Source: Phalacrocorax aristotelis (Eukaryota > Chordata > Aves > Suliformes > Phalacrocoracidae). From it: 64,000 nucleotides of DNA. Of the stretch, positions 1 to 8,215 are shown one piece after another. The notes beneath the pieces were generated by a model that was given only the letters and a program-made list of their open reading frames with translations, was not told the DNA's origin and searched no databases. Each line of letters opens with the position of its first letter. Positions within the stretch are counted from its first letter, which is position 1. The stretch covers positions 15,398,041-15,462,040 of the forward strand of contig NC_134279.1 of NCBI RefSeq assembly GCF_949628215.1. The letters are read 5' to 3'. The position numbers were made by a program, and so were the translations under genes.

Positions 1-29
1 ATGGCCAGGATTACTACTACAGCCAGTGA
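1..29 (+). CDS. IBSP: IBSP (bone sialoprotein), last codons only
   Basis: Read from base 3, the frame encodes GQDYYYSQ followed by TGA at 27-29. This matches the conserved C-terminal end of bone sialoprotein (YDGQ-D/N-YYYHQ in other vertebrates); bases 1-2 (AT) fit the end of the preceding Asp or Tyr codon. IBSP is a secreted, acidic, tyrosine-sulphated, RGD-containing SIBLING protein that nucleates hydroxyapatite in bone. The rest of the gene lies upstream of the window. Its position directly before MEPE on the same strand is the order known from vertebrate SIBLING clusters, which supports this very short call. The ATG at base 1 opens a different frame and is not a gene start. Confidence 0.85.
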
Positions 30-230
30 GCAGGTGGGGGGTGGCCCCAGTGCTGCCCCCTGCCTGCCCCATCCCACTCAGGAATGTGCATCCGAAGGCT
101 CACTGCAGCCGCTGCGCACCAGAGGGGATGCCAGGTGGCTCACGGTGTCCACTGGCTCTGTCCCAGGCTTTGGTTTTTTTTTTGTATCTCACAAAGCGAA
201 ATGAAATAAAGCAACCGAACTGAGCTTCTT
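30..230 (+). other. IBSP: IBSP 3' UTR
   Basis: Sequence between the IBSP stop and the first canonical poly(A) signal, AATAAA at 205-210. A T-run at about 173-183 precedes the signal, and a G/T-rich stretch follows it. The exact cleavage point near 225-230 is inferred. Confidence 0.6.
205..210 (+). terminator. IBSP: Poly(A) signal of IBSP
   Basis: AATAAA 176 bases after the IBSP stop codon, followed by a T/G-rich downstream element. It is the only canonical hexamer close to the stop. Confidence 0.6.
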
Positions 231-2339
231 GGTGACAAAGGTTTGCTCCCAAATTTGCTGGGGTCAGTGGGGCAGCATGGTGCTTGGTGAGCTGAGGGGC
301 TACAGGTGCTAATGCTGCTCAGGGTTAAATCTCTCTATTCCAGCTCAGGAGGAAGGAGGGAGGAACAGAAAGGCTAACTAAGAAAGCCTCTGTAGAGTCA
401 CCTCCAAAAAATGGAAAGGCATTTATTTTTAGGATCACTGCTGTGGGAGTATTGCCACATCTTATGTAGAGTTGATGTGAATTTGCAATATGTGGGCAAT
501 GATAACTTTACCACATCTTCCACCCCTTGGTAGTGTGCCTCCCAAGGCCTGACCACACACCAGGCAATATTAATAAAGACATTAATTTCTCTTTCTGTGG
601 ATTGTTAGCTGTAGATGCGCACCCCTGTAATGAGAGCTTTGCTTCTGCATCCCTGCGCCAGGCATGTGGGTCCTACTGGGGCTAGGCACCTCAGATGTGC
701 TCTGGACACTGGCGCTGCAGCCCAAAATGGTCCACATCTCTCCCTGCCACACAGCCTTGTCCCCAGGGCAAGGTGGGGCAATCAGAGTGACAGTGATGTG
801 TCCACTTGCCTTGTGTGTCACGGATGGGGATGCCTGGTTTGTGGTCCCCAGGATCTCTGCTTGGAGTCACCTCCCCACGGGAGCAGGGCCCTGGCCAACT
901 GGGCATCAGCACCAGGGATGGGGAAGGACCAAATCTCACTTGGTTTCAGGTACGTGCTCCCATTTAGGAAAAGGAATGACCCTTGTGCACGGGTTACGGC
1001 AGGTACTGCACTGCTCTCACACTCCTGAAAAGGAAATCTGCGTTCAGCTGTCAATATAGGTCCATCTGCAAAACAAGTTTCTATACTTGGAGCAGCAAGC
1101 TGCTGGCCACTCTGCAAAACCACTTCTGTGCCAAAGCCAGGCTGCAGCTGCTGGGGTGGCAGTGTGTGCTGCCTGCAGAGTGGACATGGCTGGGGCTGAA
1201 TCCCTATGGTGGCACTGGGGAGTCCTGCACATGCCCGCAGCTGCCGGGGGGGACATGAGAGCCCCATCGTCCCCATCCCCAGGGGGTGCCCAAAGACGTC
1301 AGGGACCCAGCACAGACAAAGGGCCCTGGCACTGCTGGGGGCTGGGTCCTGCTCCCATGGGGTGCACAGCCTGGACCCGTGTGCGTCAGCCCCCGCAGGC
1401 ACCCAGCCAAAGCTCTGTCTCCCTGAGCCAAGGCACAGCAGCCAGCTGCTCCGGTACCCGTGGGGCAGCATCTGACTGTGGCTCCCTGGCCAGGAGGAAA
1501 GGGCAAGTTTCCTCCTGGCTCTAAGATTTGCTCCTCCCTGAGGCTGGATGCTGATGGTTTAAGTATTTTGGGCATTAATGCAGTGATCGTGCCTGCTTCC
1601 AAGGTTTGGGTTGGGGCAGGGTGGCGGGTGGGATGGGAGCTGTTGTCACCATCACCACAGTGAGCAGCTGACCCAGGCTGGCCACAGCAGGGGAACCCTC
1701 CTTGGCATATGCGTAGGCGTCCAGCAATACCACCAAAACTAGAGGGGGGCAGGAGGAGAGTACATACACTGTGCACATCCCCATAGCACCTTCCCACAGC
1801 AAAGGTGGGCTCAAAGGGACCTGTGCAAGCAGTGCATGAAAAAAAATCTTATTTCTTTTCCTTTCCTTTTTTACCACTTTTCCATTTTGTGCTTGCACCA
1901 GGCTTAGCTTAGGGGGACGTTGAGGTTGAAACCCAAAAAGCAAGTGTCAGAGGCTACAGCGTGGCAGCAGCTCTCAGCTTGGCCAGCGCTGCCCTGCGGT
2001 GCCGGTCGTGGCTGCGACTGCGCTGGGCTCAGTGTATTGCCCTTCACTTTCTGCAGCCCTGCTGGCTTTCCCATGTCGGTCACGGTGAGCACGCTACGAC
2101 CTGCTGCACCCCCTCTTATCAATAACCGGGCTGGATGTGTGCCATGCTAAGATCTGCGCTAATCATTGAGCAATTTTGCCTTCAGAACAGATATTTATAA
2201 ACCGTGCTTTCTGTTTATCCAGCCAGGTGGAACATTTGATAGCTGTCTTCCACCACAAACACATTTTTAGCTGGAAATTACTCCCCCTGGTTATCTGTGG
2301 GTGCTGCCAGCCCTGACAAATGTCCCTGGGCAGGAGCTG
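231..2339. other. IBSP-MEPE intergenic region
   Basis: About 2.1 kb, GC-rich and rich in CAG/CTG. The open frames here have no recognisable protein similarity and no supporting splice or promoter context. An A/T-rich stretch at about 2155-2285 lies just upstream of the MEPE core promoter. Nothing else was recognised. Confidence 0.6.
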
Positions 2340-2375
2340 ATTGGCTCTGTGTGCCTGGGGCCAACTTTAAATTTC
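2340..2375 (+). promoter_or_regulatory. MEPE: MEPE core promoter (inverted CCAAT and TTTAAATT box)
   Basis: ATTGG (an inverted CCAAT box) at 2340-2344 is followed by TGCCTGGG and then TTTAAATTTC at 2366-2375, a TATA-like box. The same arrangement stands in front of SPP1 at 30066-30100 with the spacing one base different. Inverted CCAAT and TTTAAA elements are known in mammalian osteopontin promoters. Assignment to MEPE is inferred from position, 0.8 kb before the signal-peptide exon. Confidence 0.6.
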
Positions 2376-2396
2376 AGCAAAGTGGGCACAGCCTCC

Positions 2397-2433
2397 ACGG
2401 TCTGCTGCTGGGTCCTGCCTCTGACGGCAAAAG
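2397..2433 (+). other. MEPE: MEPE non-coding exon 1 (predicted)
   Basis: Predicted short 5' UTR exon. The donor is AAAAG|GTAATC, with GT at 2434-2435. The start is placed about 30 bases after the TATA-like box and is only approximate. A non-coding first exon joined to a signal-peptide exon is the standard SIBLING gene structure. Confidence 0.45.
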
Positions 2434-3172
2434 GTAATCGTACCTAGTTTGCCTGTTCTGTCTCTCCCCAGCCATTCATCTCCTGAGCAGGGCATCGCCT
2501 GCTTTCACTCTGGGGAAGCCACAGTGGGGATGGAGAGACGGCCCAAGCCTCGGCTATGCATATCTCTGTGTCGCACTCTCTTGAGCCTACATTGCTTTGT
2601 ACTGCTGATCCTTGTGCATGAATTTCCTTCTGATGGTTTCTGTAGCAATGCTTGCATGGGTGAAAATACAAGCCAGGGTGGATGGGTGAAATGAGAATTA
2701 TTAGCCAACAGAGCTATTGTCTCTTGCCTTTTATCAGTGCTGTTGGAAACAGCATGCAAGTTTCTTAATTCAGACTTAACTACTGTATGGCTTAAGCCTG
2801 CAGTGGTTTTGGTGGTCATTTATTGCAAATATCCACCCAAGCTGCTTTGACAGAGCAAGTTAAGAAGCTTTAAAACCTGGTGTCAGAGCACCCACTCGGT
2901 GCTGTCCTTGCCTTGCTGCTCTATGCATATGGTGAGAGCATCGCCTTTGCTGCGAGGAGTGCAGAGAGGCAGAGTGATGCCAAGGGCCATCGCAAAGGCT
3001 GCGGAAAAGCCATGGTCACTGGATAACCCTGCTGCCATGGGGGCTTTGGGACTGCAGGAGCTTTTGGGTTGCTGCTGACCGGGGCTGCTGACCGGGACTT
3101 CTGACAGGGACTGTTGGGGACTGCAAGTCCCAGGAAGACAAACTCCAGTGACGCTTCACTTTGTGCCCCCAG
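2434..3172 (+). other. MEPE: MEPE intron 1
   Basis: Runs from donor GTAATC to the acceptor ending in CCCCCAG at 3172. No repeat or separate gene was recognised inside. Confidence 0.5.
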
Positions 3173-3238
3173 GAGCTGCCCAAGATGCAAACAGCCCTTG
3201 TGTGCCTGTGTCTGCTCAGCATAGTCTTCTCGACACCT
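3173..3238 (+). CDS. MEPE: MEPE exon 2 (signal peptide; coding from 3185)
   Basis: Acceptor CCCCCAG, 12 bases of 5' UTR, then ATG at 3185 and MQTALVCLCLLSIVFSTP, ending at donor GTGAGT (3239). It has 18 codons and ends in phase 0, exactly like the signal exon of SPP1. Confidence 0.9.
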
Positions 3239-6200
3239 GTGAGTATGCCTCTCCCCAGCTTCCCAGCGTGTTGCTGAAAGTGTGCCTCCCAGTGCACCCT
3301 GGCACATGTTCAGCAGCAGGAAAACGTGAGTTGTACTTACATATAGCACCTCTGCGGCTTCAGGCCGAGGACTGAGGTGCTGGTGCAGAGGTGAACCCAG
3401 CAGGAAAAATATATATTACCATGGAGGTGCTTGAGCATGCCCCTTTAATTTAGCAGTTAGGGCATTGTGCAAGGGCCGGTCTGGGTTGCTGTAAGTCTTC
3501 CTTCTGTTTTCTGTGGGTTTGGGATCTACCCAGAGCTTTTGGTCTGGGAACAGCCTGAGCAGAGCCGCTGGAAGGGAGGTGGGGGAAGGATGCTTGTCTT
3601 ACCCATGTGGGTTACTGGGATTGGAGGGGCGCCTGCAATTATATTCCAGCTCTCCTAATGTGAAATGGAAATAAAGGACAAACTAAGATAAATGTAATAG
3701 CAGCCATTTTCATCCTGCATAACTGTTGCTCAACATACTAAATACACAGCTAGTGTGAAAATCTGCTCCTAGTGAAGGCTTGTTTTCCTGGCAGGGTAAG
3801 GAAGAGGGACACCACGTCTTTCCTGAGGACTGGGCCCTGGCTGTGTGTTCTTTAGCCATCAGGGCAAGCTTGTGCAACTGGGTTTGTTGCAGGGCAGTAC
3901 TGGGAAGGCAATAAATCATGCAGATTGCTTTTCAGATAGGGGCACAGAAGAGAGCTGGTTAATACGCTTGCTGAATAAGCAGGGCTGTAATCCAGCCTTT
4001 GACATTGTTCACAAACAGTGGAATAATCTGGGAATATTTAATAGGCTGGGGTGCGTTTTTGTCCCTTTCAGCTGGGCTTGGGAGCTTCAGTGGCTGATTT
4101 TGCTGAGACCAGAGGGGGCTCCCCTCCATGAGGTCGTCTCCCCTTCTGGCATGTAGGGAATGCCCCAAAATGGCTTGGTGAGGCTCACAGGATGCTCCCA
4201 CCTCCAAGTTCCCCATCGCTGAGGGATGCACTGGCCAATACATCCCAAAAGATCCCAGGATAATCAGGGGAAGCTGGAAGCTTGCAAGCATATACAGAAA
4301 CCTGGCTGTGAGGGCACAGGTGTCACTGCTCAATTGCCTGGTAAACACTGGGAATGCCCACTGGTTAACCACCTCCAGGCTCCCATTGCAGTCAGATCCC
4401 AGCCATAAACTGGAGCATTGTGGTGTGAGCAGTGGTGCCGCGAATTAAAACTGCTCTGTGATAAAAATACTCTGCAGCAGAATCCAGTAAAAGGGTATTT
4501 GCAGACCAACAATATCCTATTAAAAGTAGCATGCAATGCAAACATGATGTAACTGAATTTGCAATACTTTTCAGACCCTGGAAATGGGTTTTTAAGCTTT
4601 CCTATTGCTGGCTTTAAGCCAGCACCCCAGGTAGTCCCAGAAATTTATTGGCATATCAACACAGTTTCCCCACTCTTCCCTGGACACTGTGGCATGCCTA
4701 GCACACTGGGAAGGGTGGGCAGCCAGCAGTGTACATTGGCAGCTGCCTGGATGCTGGGGTAGCATTTGGTGCCCCTACTCTCACTTGCGTTTTGCTTCCT
4801 GCAGGTGCCACCGCCATTGCCTGGGAGAGCTGCTGGGAATTGCATCGGACAGCACCGGGTATGTCCCACCCCTGCCCCACCCAGACCCCATTGGGTGCCC
4901 TGCACCAGGGGCACAGGGAGAAAAAGCTGCTTTTGAAGGGAACCTCAGTGAGCCACATAAAGAGACTGGCGGTTCACTTGCATCTGAGCAGCCCTTACGA
5001 AGAGCAGTGGAGGGGAAATGTGTGATGTGCTCAGGTGAGGGAAGGGCTTTCCACCCACCCCCCCAGCTGCTCCTCTGCCCCTGCCCAGCCCTAGAGTGCA
5101 TATGTTTGGTGCACACACAGATGAGGTTGTAAAGATCCCAGGCCCAGGTGCTGTGGGGTTTTTTCAAGGCATATTGGTGCAAAATATATCAGTAGCAAAA
5201 TTCAGATGAGTAGTGTGGAAGAAAATGCCTGCCTTTATCTATTGAAACCAGCTACTTTCCTTCCAGCACTTTGGTCACCATCCATCCCATCACTCATGTC
5301 TGATGGGACCATCAAGTTGTTTATTCAAGCCGTAAGCTACCTTGCAAAACCCTTCCCGCCCTCCTCCCCCCCCAGGTCTTGAAAGCAAGCAAAGGCAGAA
5401 AATGAGCCCAAGGGGAAATGAAACCCTGGGCCCAGGAGGTGAATACACACATCCTGCCCAGGTCCCTACTTGTGCTGGCAGCCATGAGGTGGTGGGGAGT
5501 TACTGCTCATCCTGGGGCCCCAGCGGGTGCTGGTGGGACCATGCTGCGGTGCCAGGCACAGCAAGAGAAGCTACTGCTGTCACAGAAAATTGTGGGTTTT
5601 GGTTGTTTTCTTCCCCACCAGATACTGCTGAAAGGCTGCAATGCCAAACATGGCTTCTACGTTTTCAAATACGTCTACTCGTTTTCGACGCGGAGGAACC
5701 AGACACAGATAAAGGTGAGGGGGTGGCATGGCAGGATCCTGGCTTGGTTGCGGCACCCCTTGCAGCCAGCAAGAGCTGGGCCTGGCCCTGACCTCTCCCT
5801 TGTGTGTACTGCACAGAAGGAAGAGGCTGACAGCCAGAGCACCGTCCCCAGTCAGCGTCTGGGCGAGGACAATGCCAGGCAGGGGCCGACAGAGGACGGG
5901 ACAGCCCCGGAGCGAGGTGACAGTGGCAGCACCAATGTGATGGAGAATGGGACCATCCTCAAGCCCCAAAACCACAGTGCCCCAGGCATTGGCAGGGATG
6001 CTCACAGTCCTCGCCCAGGCATCGGCATGCGAGCACGTGGTGGTGTCAGCGTCATGGGTCCCACCCCGGCCAGCTCAGAGGGCAGTGGTGACCTGGATTT
6101 GGTGGTTGAAGTTGACAGTGGTGTTTCCATTCTCCCCCACGGAGGACGCCCCAGCGAGGCTGTGGCGGGGAACAGGTCTGGTGTCAGGAGTGAGGACAGG

Positions 6201-7814
6201 GATGATGGTGTCCCTGGGGGGGTTCCAGAGGAGGGGGCCATGACAACTGGGAGGGAGAAGACCCCTGCCACTGGAGGGGCTGGGGATGAGGGCAGTGGCG
6301 AAGCCACCATCCCTGGCCAAGGGCAGGAGGGCATCATGCGGGGCACAGGGACAGGAGGCGCTGCTCTCACCTCCATCACTGAGAAGATGGAGGATGTCCA
6401 AGTTGACACCAAAGGTGTGGATGAATACGCTTACATCCCTGACTCAGGCAGTGTCACTGTCACCCGTGGGAAGATGGGAAGCTCAATGAGGGCCAACAGC
6501 TTCACCCAAATTTCTCCAGACAAAGATGACGAGGTCAACATCTTCATTGGGAGGGCCAACATTCACGTCAGGGAGCAAGAAACCACTGAGGCTGGTGCCA
6601 CTGTTGGCAGCAAAGATGATGGCACCACCACTGTGGGAACCAGCAGCTCCCTGCCTGGGCTGGGTGTCACTGTGGCACATGATGGTGATGATGGTGATGG
6701 CATCCCTGCTCGTAGGCAGCCTGAAGGACCAGCCACCACAGCCACGCCAAGCCATGGGGACAGTGTCACCAGCAGCCCTGGGGATGGCCATCCTACAGGA
6801 GATCATGAGGATGGTGCCACCACTATTGGTGATGGAGAAGGACCAGTAGCCACTGGACCCTGGAGGGTCCCTGGGGGTGATGTTACCATCCCCATGGGGA
6901 CTGGCATCCGTGGGAATGGTGATGATGAGGCAAGAGGTGAGGGGCAGAGGTTTGAGGGGAGGCTGGGCCACCTGGCTGTTACCACCTTCCGCCAGGTGGG
7001 TGATGAGGAGGCTGCTGCCACTCTCCCAGCTGAGGGGGCCAGCATCCTCCTGGGTGCCACCATGGCCTCCCCCGGGGTGAGTGAGGGGGACTGCACCACC
7101 ACCCTGGGGATGGCCAGCAACCACAAGGCAGGCAAGAGCACCATGCTGGGGAGAGTGGGGAGCAGGGAAGTGGGGCCAGCCACTGCCCGGCCCCACAGGG
7201 AGGGACAGCCCAGGGCAGCTACGAGGGTCCAGCCAGGGGGAGTGGGGCTGGACAAGCGCCCCAGGATGGACAAAGCGCCATCCCCACGTGGGAAAGCCAG
7301 CAGTACGGCATTGAGCAGGGGCCAGGTGAGGGCTGGTGTCCACGGCAACAATGCCAGGCCCAGGCCACGCACCACCGAAGCAGGAGGCAGCCTCCTCCCA
7401 CAGGCAGGGCAAGCCAGGGGCACAGTGGTGGCAGGAAAAGGCCAGGAGGTGGGGCGAGGTGGTGAGGCTGGGGTGGCAGTGGCAGGGTCCAGGGTCGGCC
7501 GCCTCCCCGGGCGCCATGGCAGGAAGCCAGGGCCTGGGGTGCTGGGGGCGTTTGCAACGCTCGGCCACAGCAGGCAGGTGGACCAGATGAAGCATGCTGA
7601 TGAGCTCCACGTCCGTGAGCGGGCCTTTTACACCCTCAGCGGGGCAGGAGGTAGCCCCAGTGGCCCCTACGCCAGCCTTGGGAGTGCCGACAGCAGCCAT
7701 TCATCTGAGGGGGAGCAGGGCAGCCACAGCGACAGCCGACAGATGGGACTGCGGCCCTCGGGGTGGGGAGCCCCAAGGCACCCCCATGGCCGCTGGAGCC
7801 AGGGCACCCTCTGA
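3185..7814 (+). CDS. MEPE: Ovocleidin-116 / MEPE (matrix extracellular phosphoglycoprotein), spliced
   Basis: Secreted eggshell and bone matrix phosphoglycoprotein. Coding exons are 3185-3238, 4805-4858, 5622-5714 and 5817-7814, all joined in phase 0, giving about 732 residues; chicken ovocleidin-116 is about 740 from memory. The order is: signal peptide (1-18); a short N-terminal region with cysteines at 31 and 42 and an NQT sequon at 62, which matches the chicken protein closely; a long low-complexity Gly/Thr/Asp/Ser-rich body with RGD at 100-102 and Ser-Gly-Asp at 157-159, a possible glycosaminoglycan site in an EGSGD context; and a Ser/Glu-rich ASARM-like stretch (DSSHSSEGEQGSHSDSRQ) at about 692-709. 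NGT, NHS and NRS are further sequons. It lies between IBSP and SPP1, its expected place. In bone MEPE regulates mineralisation; in hens it is a shell matrix proteoglycan core. The start is the first ATG after the acceptor and opens a clear signal peptide. Confidence 0.92.
3239..4804 (+). other. MEPE: MEPE intron 2
   Basis: Runs from GTGAGT to CCTGCAG. About 1.6 kb with no recognised repeat or gene. Confidence 0.75.
4805..4858 (+). CDS. MEPE: MEPE exon 3
   Basis: 18 codons, VPPPLPGRAAGNCIGQHR, between acceptor TTCCTGCAG and donor GTATGT. The GNC-GQH core matches chicken ovocleidin-116, as recalled, just after its signal peptide. Confidence 0.88.
4859..5621 (+). other. MEPE: MEPE intron 3
   Basis: Runs from GTATGT to CCCCACCAG. 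It includes a C-rich run near 5360. No gene recognised. Confidence 0.75.
5622..5714 (+). CDS. MEPE: MEPE exon 4
   Basis: 31 codons carrying ILLKGCNAKHGFYVF and an NQTQIK end, the best conserved segment of ovocleidin-116. Acceptor CCACCAG, donor GTGAGG. The following 102-base intron is in frame and has no stop codon. Confidence 0.9.
5817..7814 (+). CDS. MEPE: MEPE exon 5 (large terminal coding exon)
   Basis: Acceptor TGCACAG, then 665 codons and TGA at 7812-7814. It encodes the acidic low-complexity body, the RGD, the Ser-Gly sites and the ASARM-like C-terminus. A single large last exon holding most of the protein is typical of SIBLING genes. The exon is GC-rich and repetitive, so long spurious frames run through it in other frames. 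Confidence 0.92.
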   Translation, partial: KEEADSQSTVPSQRLGEDNARQGPTEDGTAPERGDSGSTNVMENGTILKPQNHSAPGIGRDAHSPRPGIGMRARGGVSVMGPTPASSEGSGDLDLVVEVDSGVSILPHGGRPSEAVAGNRSGVRSEDRDDGVPGGVPEEGAMTTGREKTPATGGAGDEGSGEATIPGQGQEGIMRGTGTGGAALTSITEKMEDVQVDTKGVDEYAYIPDSGSVTVTRGKMGSSMRANSFTQISPDKDDEVNIFIGRANIHVREQETTEAGATVGSKDDGTTTVGTSSSLPGLGVTVAHDGDDGDGIPARRQPEGPATTATPSHGDSVTSSPGDGHPTGDHEDGATTIGDGEGPVATGPWRVPGGDVTIPMGTGIRGNGDDEARGEGQRFEGRLGHLAVTTFRQVGDEEAAATLPAEGASILLGATMASPGVSEGDCTTTLGMASNHKAGKSTMLGRVGSREVGPATARPHREGQPRAATRVQPGGVGLDKRPRMDKAPSPRGKASSTALSRGQVRAGVHGNNARPRPRTTEAGGSLLPQAGQARGTVVAGKGQEVGRGGEAGVAVAGSRVGRLPGRHGRKPGPGVLGAFATLGHSRQVDQMKHADELHVRERAFYTLSGAGGSPSGPYASLGSADSSHSSEGEQGSHSDSRQMGLRPSGWGAPRHPHGRWSQGTL

Positions 7815-8133
7815 GGGGCTGCTGGTGTCCACCTCAGTGGGCTCCAGCGGTGGAGATGGGGGTCCTCACATGTCACCCCCCTCCAGTGTCCCCACTGCGT
7901 GTGCCGCTCTTGCCTGGGTGAGGAGTACCCTGCACATCTCGGGGGGTCGCATGGTGCTTCACAGCCCAGGAGCCAAAAATCACTGGTTCACGCAATCCTG
8001 CTGTTAATTTGAAGGGGGCTTTGTCCAGCGCTGAGACAGCAATGCATGGGTTTGCTGTGCTAGACAGCCATTAACAGAAATCATGCTACACGGCATAGCG
8101 TAGCATTGTTCGTGCACTGATGCAAAGCAAGTA

Positions 8134-8139
8134 AATAAA
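8134..8139 (+). terminator. MEPE: Poly(A) signal of MEPE, proximal
   Basis: AATAAA 320 bases after the stop codon. The choice between this and the hexamer at 8192 cannot be made from sequence alone. Confidence 0.6.
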
Positions 8140-8191
8140 TGATGAGGAAAAAGCGTCTGTCCTCACAGTTTCACTTCCAGCCGAATGGAGA

Positions 8192-8197
8192 AATAAA
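8192..8197 (+). terminator. MEPE: Poly(A) signal of MEPE, distal
   Basis: A second AATAAA, 58 bases after the first, followed by a GT-rich stretch (CTTTGGTGTTTG) near 8225 that fits a downstream element. Confidence 0.6.
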
Positions 8198-8215
8198 GGC
8201 ATTTCTGTACCTAAG

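Larger units (their letters stand above)
7815..8215 (+). other. MEPE: MEPE 3' UTR
   Basis: Follows the TGA and contains two canonical poly(A) signals, AATAAA at 8134-8139 and at 8192-8197. The 3' end is inferred to lie shortly after one of these. Confidence 0.65.

Noticed and set aside
1-204. 67-codon frame starting at base 1, with an RGD
   Set aside because: It overlaps the IBSP stop in another frame and continues through its 3' UTR; the RGD is coincidental.
5418-5621. Upstream part of the continuous 798-codon frame reaching into MEPE exon 5
   Set aside because: This part lies in intron 3; the splice acceptor at 5621 and similarity to ovocleidin-116 begin only at 5622.
6483-7700. 405-codon open frame on the - strand opposite MEPE exon 5
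   Set aside because: It is a shadow of the GC-rich repetitive MEPE coding exon; its product is low-complexity, unlike any family I know, and lacks promoter or splice support.
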